A DNA stretch of 64,000 nucleotides, from assembly GCF_002287885.2 (NCBI RefSeq), contig NZ_CP016768.2, positions 930,001 to 994,000 on the forward strand, read 5' to 3'. A program made the translations under genes and the position numbers. Positions 10,515-19,505 of the stretch are shown piece by piece (position 1 is the first letter of the stretch; each line of letters begins with the position of its first letter). This DNA is from Candidatus Nanopelagicus limnes (GTDB lineage: Bacteria > Actinomycetota > Actinomycetes > Nanopelagicales > Nanopelagicaceae). The notes below the pieces were generated by a model that saw only the letters and a program-made list of their open reading frames with translations, was not told where the DNA came from and ran no database searches.

Positions 10515-10703
10515 GTGGCTGCAAAGCGTCGTAAGAAAGCAGCAAAAGCTGCACCAAAGCGTCGTCGCAAGAAGGCAGCAAAAGCTGCTCCAAAGCGTCG
10601 TCGTCGTAAGAAGGCAGCAAAGGCTGCTCCAAAGCGTCGTCGTCGTAAGAAAGCAGCAAAGGCTGCTCCAAAGCGTCGTCGTCGTAAGAAGGCTTCAAAG
10701 TAA
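10515..10703 (+). CDS. Lys/Arg-rich repeat protein, histone-like
   Basis: A 62-residue protein made almost only of Ala, Lys, Arg and Pro. After a short start it repeats the 13-residue unit AAKAAPKRRRRKK about four times, the earlier units being one or two residues shorter; on DNA this is a ~39 bp tandem repeat. Composition resembles histone H1 tails and the basic tails of actinobacterial nucleoid proteins, so DNA or RNA binding is the likely role. It starts with GTG at 10515 behind AGGAGATCTAC and is followed at once by a strong terminator, so it forms its own transcription unit. The codons are real-gene-like (CGT, AAG, GCA). Confidence 0.8.
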   Translation: MAAKRRKKAAKAAPKRRRKKAAKAAPKRRRRKKAAKAAPKRRRRKKAAKAAPKRRRRKKASK

Positions 10704-10713
10704 GTTATTAACT

Positions 10714-10749
10714 AAAAAATCCCGCCAGTCAAATGGCGGGATTTTTTTT
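10714..10749 (+). terminator. rho-independent terminator of the basic protein gene
   Basis: The stem TCCCGCCA / TGGCGGGA is flanked by an A-run and a T-run, loop GTCAAA. It lies 11 bases after the stop of the Lys/Arg-rich gene and can act in both directions. Confidence 0.9.
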
Positions 10750-10788
10750 GCCCAAAATTAATTTAAGAAAAGATAAGGTTGCACCATT

Positions 10789-12747
10789 ATGAAAAGCGGC
10801 TTAGACCTATCCCATATTGATCAGGGGATCCGCCCGCAGGATGATTTATTTAGATTTATGAATGGCAAGTGGTTAAAAGAATCCACCATCCCAGCAGACC
10901 GTGCCAGTGATGGCGCCTTTTATTGGCTATATGAGCAGGCTGAAAAACAGGTAAAACAAATCATTTTAGATCAGTCAGCAAGCAAAGCCGCTACTGGCAG
11001 TAACGCCCAGAAAATTGGGGATTTATATAACTCATTTATGGATGAGGCTGGTATTGAAAAATTAGGGTTGTCCCCTATTGCAGATGATTTAGCAAAAGCA
11101 GCTGGGATTAAAACAGTTGATGATTTTCTAAAAACCTTAGGTGAGTTTGAAGCCCGTGGTTTATCTGGTCTTTTTTATACCTACGTCTCAACTGATAATA
11201 AAGACTCCACTAAAAACATTGTCTACCTAGGCCAATCAGGACTTTCACTTCCGGATGAGGCTTACTACCGCGAGGATGAGTACCAAGAGATTCGCCAAGC
11301 ATTTCTAAAGCATGTTGAAAAGATGTTTGAGTTGGCAAATCTTGAAAACCCTAGCCAATCTGCTGCCCAAGTTCTTGAGATAGAGACAGAGCTTGCCTCC
11401 TTCCACTGGGATCAGGTGAAGGATCGGGATGCTGAACTTACCTACAACAAGAAAAGCTTCAGCGAGCTAAAGCAATTAGCAGCCAGCTTTAACTGGCCAC
11501 TTTGGATTACCGCTTCAAATACCCCAGCCAAAGTTTTAGATCAGGTAATCATTAGACAGCCTTCCTACCTAGAAGGGTTATCAAAATTATTGGCAGCCTT
11601 TGATCTGCCTAAGTGGCGCAGTTGGTTGAGCTGGCATGTTTTATCTGGTGCTAGTCCGTATCTAAGCGCCGCCTTCGTGAATGAGAACTTCAACTTTTAT
11701 GGCACTACTTTGTCTGGAATTCCAAAGCTTAAGGATCGGTGGAAGCGTGGGGTTGGCTTAGTTGAGGGGGCTCTAGGGGAAGCAGTTGGACAGATATATG
11801 TAGAGCGCCACTTTGGTGAGAACGCCAAAACTAAAATGGTTGAACTAGTTGCCAATCTAACTAAGGCATATCGGGTAAGCATTGAAGGACTTTCTTGGAT
11901 GAGCCAGGAGACTAAAGAGCGGGCATATATAAAGCTAGAAAAGTTCACACCAAAGATTGGTTATCCAGATAAGTGGCGGGATTATTCAGCACTTGAAATA
12001 AAGGCTGGTGATTTAATTGGCAACCTTGCCCAAATTGCTAAGTACTCCCAAGATTATGAATACAACAAGATTGGCAAGCCGGTAGATAAATCAGAGTGGT
12101 ATATGACCCCACAAACTGTTAACGCTTATTACAACCCAGGAATGAATGAGATTGTCTTTCCAGCCGCTATTTTACAACCGCCATTTTTTGATGTGAATGC
12201 TGATGATTACGCCGCTAACTACGGCGGTATTGGCGCAGTGATAGGACATGAGATCGGCCATGGCTTTGATGATCAAGGCTCTAAATATGATGGTGATGGC
12301 AACCTAGTTAACTGGTGGAGTGATATTGATCGAAAAGAGTTTGAGAAGCGAACTAAGAAATTAATTGATCAGTATGACCAGCTCTCACCGGCTGCCGCCC
12401 CTGATGTGAAGGTCAATGGCGCACTAACTGTGGGTGAAAATATTGGCGATCTTGGCGGCCTAACAATTGCTTATAAAGCTTATGAGATCTCACTTAATGG
12501 CAAACAGCCACCAGTAATTGATGGCTATAGCGGAGCACAACGATTTTTCATGGGCTGGGCGCAATCTTGGCGAGGAAAGTATCGAGCTGAAGAGGTAAGA
12601 AGGCGGATTGCAACTGATCCCCACTCACCTGATGAGTTTAGGTGTAATCAGATTGTGGCTAATTTAGATGAGTTTTATCAGGCCTTTGGTGTTGGTCAAA
12701 ATGATAAGCACTTTATGAAGGCCGACGCGCGAGTGCGAATCTGGTAA
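10789..12747 (+). CDS. pepO: M13 family zinc metallopeptidase (neprilysin/PepO-like)
   Basis: A 652-residue M13 endopeptidase that cuts peptides. The zinc site is in GHEIGHGFDDQGSKYDGDG (HExxH), the third ligand Glu is in ENIGDLGGL, and the substrate-binding NAYYNP motif comes about 35 residues before HExxH. There is no signal peptide or membrane anchor, so it should act inside the cell. It lies next to the oligopeptide transporter on the opposite strand, which fits a role in degrading imported peptides; that link is inferred. Confidence 0.95.
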   Translation: MKSGLDLSHIDQGIRPQDDLFRFMNGKWLKESTIPADRASDGAFYWLYEQAEKQVKQIILDQSASKAATGSNAQKIGDLYNSFMDEAGIEKLGLSPIADDLAKAAGIKTVDDFLKTLGEFEARGLSGLFYTYVSTDNKDSTKNIVYLGQSGLSLPDEAYYREDEYQEIRQAFLKHVEKMFELANLENPSQSAAQVLEIETELASFHWDQVKDRDAELTYNKKSFSELKQLAASFNWPLWITASNTPAKVLDQVIIRQPSYLEGLSKLLAAFDLPKWRSWLSWHVLSGASPYLSAAFVNENFNFYGTTLSGIPKLKDRWKRGVGLVEGALGEAVGQIYVERHFGENAKTKMVELVANLTKAYRVSIEGLSWMSQETKERAYIKLEKFTPKIGYPDKWRDYSALEIKAGDLIGNLAQIAKYSQDYEYNKIGKPVDKSEWYMTPQTVNAYYNPGMNEIVFPAAILQPPFFDVNADDYAANYGGIGAVIGHEIGHGFDDQGSKYDGDGNLVNWWSDIDRKEFEKRTKKLIDQYDQLSPAAAPDVKVNGALTVGENIGDLGGLTIAYKAYEISLNGKQPPVIDGYSGAQRFFMGWAQSWRGKYRAEEVRRRIATDPHSPDEFRCNQIVANLDEFYQAFGVGQNDKHFMKADARVRIW

Positions 12748-13722
12748 TTACTCCGGGAAATGACAAGCAACCTGAGATTTACCAACAGTTAATAACTCAG
12801 GGGTCTTAGTTCGGCAGATATCTTGCGCCTTCCAACATCTAGTATTAAATACACAACCAGCTGGTGGATTAATCGGTGAAGGTAAATCTCCTTTTAGGAT
12901 GATGCGCTCGCGGGTTCGCTCAGATCTTGGATCTGGTTGTGGAACAGCTGATAACAACGCCGTGGTGTATGGATGGTGTGGGGCGGTGAATAGATCCTCA
13001 GTCTTTGCAATCTCCATAATCTTGCCCAAATACATAACCGCTACTCGATCAGAGATATGTTGAACCACAGATAAATCATGAGCAATAAAAACAATTGAAA
13101 TGCCATCTGCCTTTTGCAGATCATCAATTAGGTTAATTACCTGGGCTTGAATGGAAACATCTAAGGCAGATACTGGCTCATCAGCGACAATTAATTTTGG
13201 CTTAAGTGCAATCGCTCTTGCTATGCCAATGCGCTGACGTTGCCCACCGGAGAACTCATGTGGGTAGCGGTTGTAATGCTCTGGGTTTAAGCCAACTCGC
13301 TCCATAAGGGCTGCAACCTCTTTTTTAACTCCACCCTCTGGTGTCACTTTTTGGATTTCGAAGGGGGCAGCAATGATCTTGCCAACTGTTTGGCGTGGAT
13401 TTAGAGCTGAGAACGGATCTTGGAAAATGATCTGCATCTGCGCTCGAAGTGGAGTCATTAATCCTGGGCGAAGTTTGGTTATATCTTTTCCATCAAAAAC
13501 AATCTCACCAGCAGTTGGCTCAATTAACTTCAAAATTGTTCGACCTGCTGTGGTCTTACCGCAACCTGACTCACCAACTAGACCTAGGGTCTCACCCTTC
13601 ATTAAATCAAAGGAGATGCCATCAACAGCTTTTACCTGCAGCTTCTCTTTTCGAAAGCCAACATTTCGACTTGTTGGAAAGTACTTTTGTAGATTTCTAA
13701 CACTTAATAATGGGGTACTCAT
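12748..13722 (-). CDS. oppF: oligopeptide/dipeptide ABC transporter ATPase, OppF type
   Basis: One of two ATPases that drive peptide import. It has Walker A GESGCGKTTAGR, signature SGGQRQRIGIARA, Walker B LIVADEPVSALD and the C-terminal oligopeptide-transporter extension with Cys residues (PAGCVFNTRCWKAQDIC). Length 324 is normal. Its ATG overlaps the stop of oppD (TAATG), so the two are coupled. Its end abuts the end of the M13 peptidase gene. Confidence 0.93.
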   Translation of the reverse strand: MSTPLLSVRNLQKYFPTSRNVGFRKEKLQVKAVDGISFDLMKGETLGLVGESGCGKTTAGRTILKLIEPTAGEIVFDGKDITKLRPGLMTPLRAQMQIIFQDPFSALNPRQTVGKIIAAPFEIQKVTPEGGVKKEVAALMERVGLNPEHYNRYPHEFSGGQRQRIGIARAIALKPKLIVADEPVSALDVSIQAQVINLIDDLQKADGISIVFIAHDLSVVQHISDRVAVMYLGKIMEIAKTEDLFTAPHHPYTTALLSAVPQPDPRSERTRERIILKGDLPSPINPPAGCVFNTRCWKAQDICRTKTPELLTVGKSQVACHFPE

Positions 13723-14759
13723 TAGGCACGTGCTCCTTTGATCTCTGCGGCAAATGTTTTATCCCGCTTATCTTCAGGCACATGACATCTTGATTTATGC
13801 TCACTGTTATTTCCTAAAAGTTCAGGCTTTAATGATTCACAAGATCCACTTGGGGCCAGTGAGATGTATTCACACCTTGGCGCAAACGCACACCCAGTTG
13901 GCAGATTAATTAATGATGGCGGCTGGCCTGGAATTGCCTTTAAGCGTTCAGAACTTTTAGCACCAATTCTTGGTACTGACTTAAGTAGACCGAGAGTGTA
14001 AGGGGCGTGTGGGGAGTAGAAAATATCATCCACATTACCCTGCTCAACAATTCGACCGGCATACATAACTGAAACTCGATCAGCAACTTGTGCCACCACC
14101 CCAAGATCATGGGTAATTAGCAAAATTCCCATATTCAACTTCTTTTGTAGATCCTTTAGTAACTGCAAGATCTGCGCCTGCACCGTTACATCAAGTGCGG
14201 TAGTTGGCTCATCGGCAATTAGAACTGCTGGATCATTCATCAGCGCCATTGCAATCATTACTCGCTGGCGCATACCGCCGGAGAATTGATGTGGATATTC
14301 CCTTGCCCTTACCTGCGGCTCAGGAATTCCAACTAATTCCAGCATTTCAACCGCTTTTTTATTTGCAGCCTCTTTTTGTCCTGGATTGTGAACTAAATAA
14401 GCCTCAGCTAATTGGCTACCAATTCGATAGTAAGGGTGCAGTGAAGACATTGGGTCTTGAAAGATCATGGAAACTACTCGACCACGATAACTTCTAATTT
14501 TATCTAGCGGCGCACTAACAATATCTAGGCTCTCATTTTTATCATTAACAATAATTGAGCCAGAGATCTGGGTAACCCGGCGGTTATGTAAACCAATTAC
14601 AGAAAGGGAGGTAACAGTCTTACCAGAGCCAGATTCACCAACAATTGCAACTGTCTCCCCTGGGGCAACTGAAATGGATACGCCATCTACTGCGTGGACA
14701 AACCCATCATCAGTTGGAAAGGTGACCTTTAGATCTTTGATCTCAAGTAGGTTTTTCAC
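13722..14759 (-). CDS. oppD: oligopeptide/dipeptide ABC transporter ATPase, OppD type
   Basis: The partner ATPase of OppF. It has Walker A GESGSGKTVTS, signature SGGMRQRVMIAMAL, Walker B LIADEPTTALD and the terminal Cys-containing segment PTGCAFAPRCEY. Length 345 is normal. Its start overlaps the stop of the permease gene oppB by four bases. Confidence 0.93.
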   Translation of the reverse strand: MKNLLEIKDLKVTFPTDDGFVHAVDGVSISVAPGETVAIVGESGSGKTVTSLSVIGLHNRRVTQISGSIIVNDKNESLDIVSAPLDKIRSYRGRVVSMIFQDPMSSLHPYYRIGSQLAEAYLVHNPGQKEAANKKAVEMLELVGIPEPQVRAREYPHQFSGGMRQRVMIAMALMNDPAVLIADEPTTALDVTVQAQILQLLKDLQKKLNMGILLITHDLGVVAQVADRVSVMYAGRIVEQGNVDDIFYSPHAPYTLGLLKSVPRIGAKSSERLKAIPGQPPSLINLPTGCAFAPRCEYISLAPSGSCESLKPELLGNNSEHKSRCHVPEDKRDKTFAAEIKGARA

Positions 14760-15751
14760 TTCATTCTCACCCTTGGATCTAAATATCCATAGGCAATATC
14801 AACAATTAGATTCATAGTAATAACCACGGTAGCTGCCAACATAGTTGTGGCTACTACAACTGAAAGATCAAACTCATAAACTGCTTGAATTGTCATTCGA
14901 CCAAGCCCAGCTAAATTTAATATTGACTCAGTAATAATCGCCCCACCAATTAAGCCAGCAATATCTAAACCAGCACTTGTTGTGATTGGAGCAAGTACTG
15001 CTCGCATTGTGTGCTTAAGTAAGACAACTCTTTCAGTTAAGCCCTTTGCTCTTGCGGTGCGGATGTAATCCTCACCCAAAGTCTCTAAAACTGTTGCTCT
15101 GGTGAATCTGGTGTAAAAAGCGGCGTAGGCAATTGCTAATGTAATCCAACCCAAAATGAAGTATCTAAAGTAACCAAGTGGATCATCAAAGAGGGATTTA
15201 TAACCTTCCAAACTCAGCGGCACAATCTTCCATTTAATACTCACATAAATTAGTAAGAATAATCCGGTAACAAATGTTGGCAGTGAGGTGCCAAGGAGAA
15301 CGAAAACTGAGGACAATGTGTCTGGATAGCGGCCTCGAAACTTTGCTGCTAGTAAGCCAAGACCAACACCGACAATGATCCAGATAATAAAGGCACCGAT
15401 TGCTAAGTTAATAGTTACTGGTAGCGCCTCTTTGAGCATATCTGTCACACACATATTCTCATTAAATGAGTAACCAAAACTTGGGGCTGGGCAGGAGAAC
15501 TCAGCTGAGCCTGCGCCATATGTTCTTCCAACAAAGATTCCAGATAAAAATAACCAGTACTGCTCCCAAATTGGTTTATCAAAACCTAGTTTTATACGGT
15601 TTGCTTCAATTACTTGGGGCGTACATTTTTGGCCACAGGTGAGTGCTGCTGGATCAAATGGCAGGATTGAGAAAACGCCATAAACCACCATTGAAACTAA
15701 TAAAATTGTGATTAGCGAAAAGTAAGCCCGGCGCAATATAAATCTTGGCAA
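14756..15751 (-). CDS. oppB: oligopeptide ABC transporter permease, OppB type
   Basis: A 331-residue inner-membrane permease with six predicted membrane segments. The N-terminus (RRAYFSLITILLVSMVVYG) is typical of the family, and the cytoplasmic EAA loop that contacts the ATPases is RTARAKGLTERVVLLKHTMR. An extracellular loop carries four Cys (CGQKCTP and near SCPAP/CVTDM). It is separated from the upstream binding-protein gene by a terminator hairpin, so its level may be lower than that of the binding protein. Confidence 0.93.
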   Translation of the reverse strand: MPRFILRRAYFSLITILLVSMVVYGVFSILPFDPAALTCGQKCTPQVIEANRIKLGFDKPIWEQYWLFLSGIFVGRTYGAGSAEFSCPAPSFGYSFNENMCVTDMLKEALPVTINLAIGAFIIWIIVGVGLGLLAAKFRGRYPDTLSSVFVLLGTSLPTFVTGLFLLIYVSIKWKIVPLSLEGYKSLFDDPLGYFRYFILGWITLAIAYAAFYTRFTRATVLETLGEDYIRTARAKGLTERVVLLKHTMRAVLAPITTSAGLDIAGLIGGAIITESILNLAGLGRMTIQAVYEFDLSVVVATTMLAATVVITMNLIVDIAYGYLDPRVRMK

Positions 15752-15797
15752 TTACTTCCCCTTATTAATTAATAATTTTTACAAGCCTATCGCAAGT

Positions 15798-15829
15798 AAA
15801 TAGGACTCGCATTGCTGCGAGTCCTATTT
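15798..15829 (-). terminator. hairpin between oppA and oppB
   Basis: A 14-base perfect stem (AAATAGGACTCGCA paired with its complement) with a four-base loop, located 19 bases after the oppA stop on the minus strand. A T-rich stretch follows on that strand. It probably ends most oppA transcripts and lets some read through into oppBDF, the usual way binding protein is made in excess. It might also protect the oppA mRNA end. Confidence 0.75.
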
Positions 15830-15847
15830 AACTTAATTGCTAATGGA

Positions 15848-17626
15848 TTATTGATTAATCCACATCTTGCCGTATGCAGGATTTCCCTGTGGAACCCAGA
15901 AGAAGACGTTTTGGACCTTTGAGCCCCAAACCTCTTGAGCCTTACCAAACAATGTTGGTAGTACCCAGAAGTTCTTCATTGCTTCTTTATCTAGTTCTTT
16001 CCATAGTGCTGCCTGCTTCTTACGATCAGTTGTCTTCATCGCAAGATTTACCTTGTCCTCAAATGCCTTGTAGGCAGGATCTTTTGAGTTCTGGCTTAGG
16101 TTAAATCCACCTGCAGTTGTGAATAGCTCAGGAATAACTGTTGAGGCGTTAGCCCAGTCAGCTCCCCAGCCTGAAGTTGATAGATCACTCTGCTTTGAAG
16201 CAGTCATAACTGTTGGGTAGTAACCACTCTTGATGATGTTGTAGTTAACCTTAATTCCAACACGAGCAAATGCTTTCTCGTTTATTGGAATAGTGTCATT
16301 AAGAGTTGATGACTGGCTCACATCGAATGTGATGCCCTCTGTGGTTGCCTTGGCGTGATCAGCAGGACACTTAGTCTTTGCTGCATCCATCAATGCTTGA
16401 GCCTTTGCCACGTTACCTGATGGTTTGAAGCCTGTTGTGGCATCTAGTACATCAGCTGTGTTCTTGTGATCAGATGGTCCAACAACCTTAGTTGCTGCGA
16501 AATCTGTTGCAAGAAGTGGGCTAATTACACCGGTTGCATATGAACCTGCATAATCTGGACCACCGGCATAATCAAGAAGTGCCTTGGCATCACGTACGTA
16601 GTACATCGCCTGACGAATCTCAAGACATGGCATCTTTGCAAGGTTAAATGCAAAGTAGCGAGCGTAAGGGTCAGAGTTGTTCATACGACGGTTAGCGAAT
16701 TTTGCATCCTTGAAGAACTTATCGCGGTTAGTTGGAAGTGGTCCACCAAAGTTAACAGCATTTGGAATTGAATCTTCCAAAATAATCTGGTCGATTACTT
16801 CTTCATCCAAACCGAATTGGATAATTACCTCATCTGGATATGGAGTACGGACGGTGTCAGATGACTTGTTCCACTTGGTATTACGAACCATACGAAGTTG
16901 AGTATTGCTGTTTTCAACAATCTTGTATGGGCCAGTTGCCTGTGGGTTAAGGTCATACTTATCGCCAGTGTCCTTCTTCTTCTGAACTGGTGAGATAACT
17001 CCATAAGTTGCTAGGTAGTTAAAGTCAGCAATTGATTTGTTCAGATTGAAAGTGATGGTACGGCCTGAACAAGTAACAGCCTTATTGAAAGCTGCAACAC
17101 CAGCTGGGGTGTTCTTGTATGGACCGGTATAGATAGATGTTCCATCTGCGTTCTTTGGAATATCTAGCCATGAAACTAGGTATTGAGGTCCGTCAGAGAT
17201 TACATCTGTAGCGAATACACGTGATGAGCCGTACTTAACATGCTCACAGGTAATTGCAACGCCATCTTCAAATGTAGTTCCTGGACGTAGTGTGAACTTC
17301 CAAGTCTTAGCTTGATTGCTTGGGATACCAGTGTTAGTTGCAAGGTCAGGAACAAGATCTGCTCCCTTATCACCTGGAACTGGATTGTAAGCAACAAGTG
17401 TTCGAGTGTGGAATGAGTTCATGAACGCTAGATCTCGGCCAGTATAAATTCTGGATGGATCGTAGTGATCAAGGCGTGGTGTGTGCTCTAATAAATAAAG
17501 CGTTCCGCCAGCTTTTGGTGTTGCTGCATTTGCTGAAGATGTTGCGCCAACAGTAATTACTGTGCTGACGAGTGCACCTACAGAAAGAGCAGCTAGCACG
17601 CGAGTGCTAATTGCATTTCTACGCAT
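15848..17626 (-). CDS. oppA: peptide ABC transporter substrate-binding protein (SBP_bac_5)
   Basis: A 592-residue family 5 solute-binding protein that captures peptides outside the membrane. It has a classic signal peptide ending SSANAATPKAGG, the family phrase KTWKFTLRPGTTFEDG, and the C-terminal SBP_bac_5 core. It has no lipobox cysteine, although binding proteins of Gram-positive bacteria are normally lipoproteins, so how it stays at the cell is unclear. The ribosome site AGGAGG is strong. It sits between oppC and oppB in the order oppC-oppA-oppB-oppD-oppF. Confidence 0.9.
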   Translation of the reverse strand: MRRNAISTRVLAALSVGALVSTVITVGATSSANAATPKAGGTLYLLEHTPRLDHYDPSRIYTGRDLAFMNSFHTRTLVAYNPVPGDKGADLVPDLATNTGIPSNQAKTWKFTLRPGTTFEDGVAITCEHVKYGSSRVFATDVISDGPQYLVSWLDIPKNADGTSIYTGPYKNTPAGVAAFNKAVTCSGRTITFNLNKSIADFNYLATYGVISPVQKKKDTGDKYDLNPQATGPYKIVENSNTQLRMVRNTKWNKSSDTVRTPYPDEVIIQFGLDEEVIDQIILEDSIPNAVNFGGPLPTNRDKFFKDAKFANRRMNNSDPYARYFAFNLAKMPCLEIRQAMYYVRDAKALLDYAGGPDYAGSYATGVISPLLATDFAATKVVGPSDHKNTADVLDATTGFKPSGNVAKAQALMDAAKTKCPADHAKATTEGITFDVSQSSTLNDTIPINEKAFARVGIKVNYNIIKSGYYPTVMTASKQSDLSTSGWGADWANASTVIPELFTTAGGFNLSQNSKDPAYKAFEDKVNLAMKTTDRKKQAALWKELDKEAMKNFWVLPTLFGKAQEVWGSKVQNVFFWVPQGNPAYGKMWINQ

Positions 17627-17782
17627 TAAATCCTCCTAGTGGATTTTAAGGGCGTTAGCCCGGTGGGAGAATATTGTCAGCAATTGTTACTTTTGAGTAG
17701 CCCAAGCAGATTAAAGGCGGTGAGTTAGGGGTGAGGCCAGGTTCAAATCTAGGCTTATTGCCTAAGGTTTATAACAAATTTG

Positions 17783-18754
17783 TTAGCGCTCAGATCTTGG
17801 ATCTAGGGCATCTCGCAAAGCATCGCCAACTAAGTTAAAGGCAAGAACTACTAAAACAAGTGAGCCGGCAGTGATAAGAAAGAAGTTTGGATAAACAGTT
17901 ACAAATCTTCTTGAGTTATCAAGCAAAATTCCCCAAGTAGTTGCAGGTGCTTGAATACCAATTCCTAAAAATGAGAAGACCGCCTCTGCTGCTAAGTAAC
18001 CAGGTAATGATAATGAGACCACCACAATTACTGGCGCCCATAAATTTGGCATTAACTCTTTAAAAATAATTCTTCTTCTTGAAGCACCCATTGCTTGGGC
18101 TGCGGTGACAAAGTCGCGCTCGCGAAGTGAGAGAACTTGGGAGCGAACTAATCTAGAAAATCCTGGCCAACCAAAAAATGAAAGGAAGAAAATTAAGAAG
18201 ATAATTCGTGCGCCATTTCCTTGCGCAATGCCAGCATCTTGAATTCGAGCCACCATTGGCTCAGAGAGAGCAACAATCATAAAAAATGCTGGGAAAGCCA
18301 ATAGAAAATCAGTAAATCTTCCAACGTAATCATCAACTCGGCCGCGGAAATAACCACCCACGATGCCAACGACTAATCCAATAAATAATGTTAAGGAGGT
18401 AGTAAGAATTGCCACCATAAATGAGATACGTGAGCCATAAAGTAAATTTGCTAGTAGATCTCGGCCAGTACCAGGGGTAAGCCCGAGTGGGTGATCAAGT
18501 GAGATGCCGCCATAAGGCAAATTTGGAACACCTGCCGTGTCTAAAACATCTAGATTTAAATCATCTGGATTTATGCCCAGTACTTTGCATACCAATGGCG
18601 CAAAGATTGAAAGCAAAATTACGGTTACTGATATTGCAGCTGCAACCATTCCTACCTTGTTGCGCTTAAAGCGCATCCAAGCGATCTGGCGAGGGCTACG
18701 ACTTACAATCTGACCAGCATGACTGGCATTATCGATTTTAGTCGTGGAGACCAT
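17783..18754 (-). CDS. oppC: oligopeptide ABC transporter permease, OppC type
   Basis: The second permease of the importer, 323 residues with about six membrane segments and the N-terminal family phrase WMRFKRNKVGMVAAAISV. The EAA loop is TAAQAMGASRRRIIFKELMPN. Placing oppC first, before the binding-protein gene, is less common than the usual A-B-C-D-F order. The 157 bases to oppA hold no gene; the 176 bases upstream, shared with the divergent lipoprotein gene, should hold both promoters. Confidence 0.93.
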   Translation of the reverse strand: MVSTTKIDNASHAGQIVSRSPRQIAWMRFKRNKVGMVAAAISVTVILLSIFAPLVCKVLGINPDDLNLDVLDTAGVPNLPYGGISLDHPLGLTPGTGRDLLANLLYGSRISFMVAILTTSLTLFIGLVVGIVGGYFRGRVDDYVGRFTDFLLAFPAFFMIVALSEPMVARIQDAGIAQGNGARIIFLIFFLSFFGWPGFSRLVRSQVLSLRERDFVTAAQAMGASRRRIIFKELMPNLWAPVIVVVSLSLPGYLAAEAVFSFLGIGIQAPATTWGILLDNSRRFVTVYPNFFLITAGSLVLVVLAFNLVGDALRDALDPRSER

Positions 18755-18930
18755 CTCTCACCCTTCCTTAATAATTAATTCAAACTGCGGTGGCAAAGGT
18801 AGCCTACCTGGGCCATGTATTTAAAGGGTGATTCTGCAGGCCATGGATAAACGGCAATGGGAGTGCTTTTTTATTTAGTAGGATTGGTACATACGGCGCA
18901 GGCATTTCTGGGCCAGATTGTGAGATAAAA

Positions 18931-19464
18931 ATGAGATCAGATTTAAAACTTCGCGCAGCAGCATTAGCTGTTATAGCAGCATTGGCATTGAGTGCTTGTG
19001 GTGGGGATTCATCAAGTGAATCAAATCAATCAAATGAAGAATTAATTGCTCCACCGGTACAAGAGGTTGAAGCATCAGGTGGCTTTAATACGCCAGTAAA
19101 GATTGCCTCTGGTGTCTCATTTACATTATCTGAGCCAACTGGTTTTAAGCCAGGAAAGTTTGCAGCTGGTCAGCTACCAGGACAGCGCTACCAACAATTT
19201 AAAGTAGATATTAATAATGGCTCAACTGCTGCGGTTGATCTAGCAACTTTTATTATTACAGGTAAGACAACTTCTGGTGTTTGCGTTGATGTTTTTGATG
19301 GTGATAACGGCATGGAGGGTGCACCACAAGAGCCACTTGCTGCAGGTAAATCAATCTCATTTAACTGGGGACTTTCTTGTGATGGAAAATCAGGTGAAGA
19401 TCTCTCATTAATTCTCTCAAATGAGGGCGTTGCAATTATTGAGGTCACTGGCAAACTTGCTTAA
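18931..19464 (+). CDS. putative lipoprotein with DUF4352-like domain
   Basis: A 177-residue secreted lipoprotein. The signal peptide ends in the lipobox LSAC (Cys22), followed by a Ser/Asn-rich linker and then a single beta-rich domain (about residues 50-175) that looks like the immunoglobulin-like DUF4352/telokin-like fold, with two further Cys in the second half (GVCVDVFDG, GLSCDGKSG) that could form a disulfide. Function unknown. It precedes tgt by 41 bases on the same strand. Confidence 0.7.
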   Translation: MRSDLKLRAAALAVIAALALSACGGDSSSESNQSNEELIAPPVQEVEASGGFNTPVKIASGVSFTLSEPTGFKPGKFAAGQLPGQRYQQFKVDINNGSTAAVDLATFIITGKTTSGVCVDVFDGDNGMEGAPQEPLAAGKSISFNWGLSCDGKSGEDLSLILSNEGVAIIEVTGKLA

Positions 19465-19505
19465 CTAGGTTTTTTAAACTTAGTTGTAGTAGTTGCTAGT
19501 TAAAT

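Noticed and set aside
10318-10698. A 126-codon minus-strand frame with repeats (YDDDALEQ)
   Set aside because: It is the antisense of the Lys/Arg-rich repeat gene; its repeats are forced by the 39-bp repeat on the other strand, and the rest is in a non-coding region.
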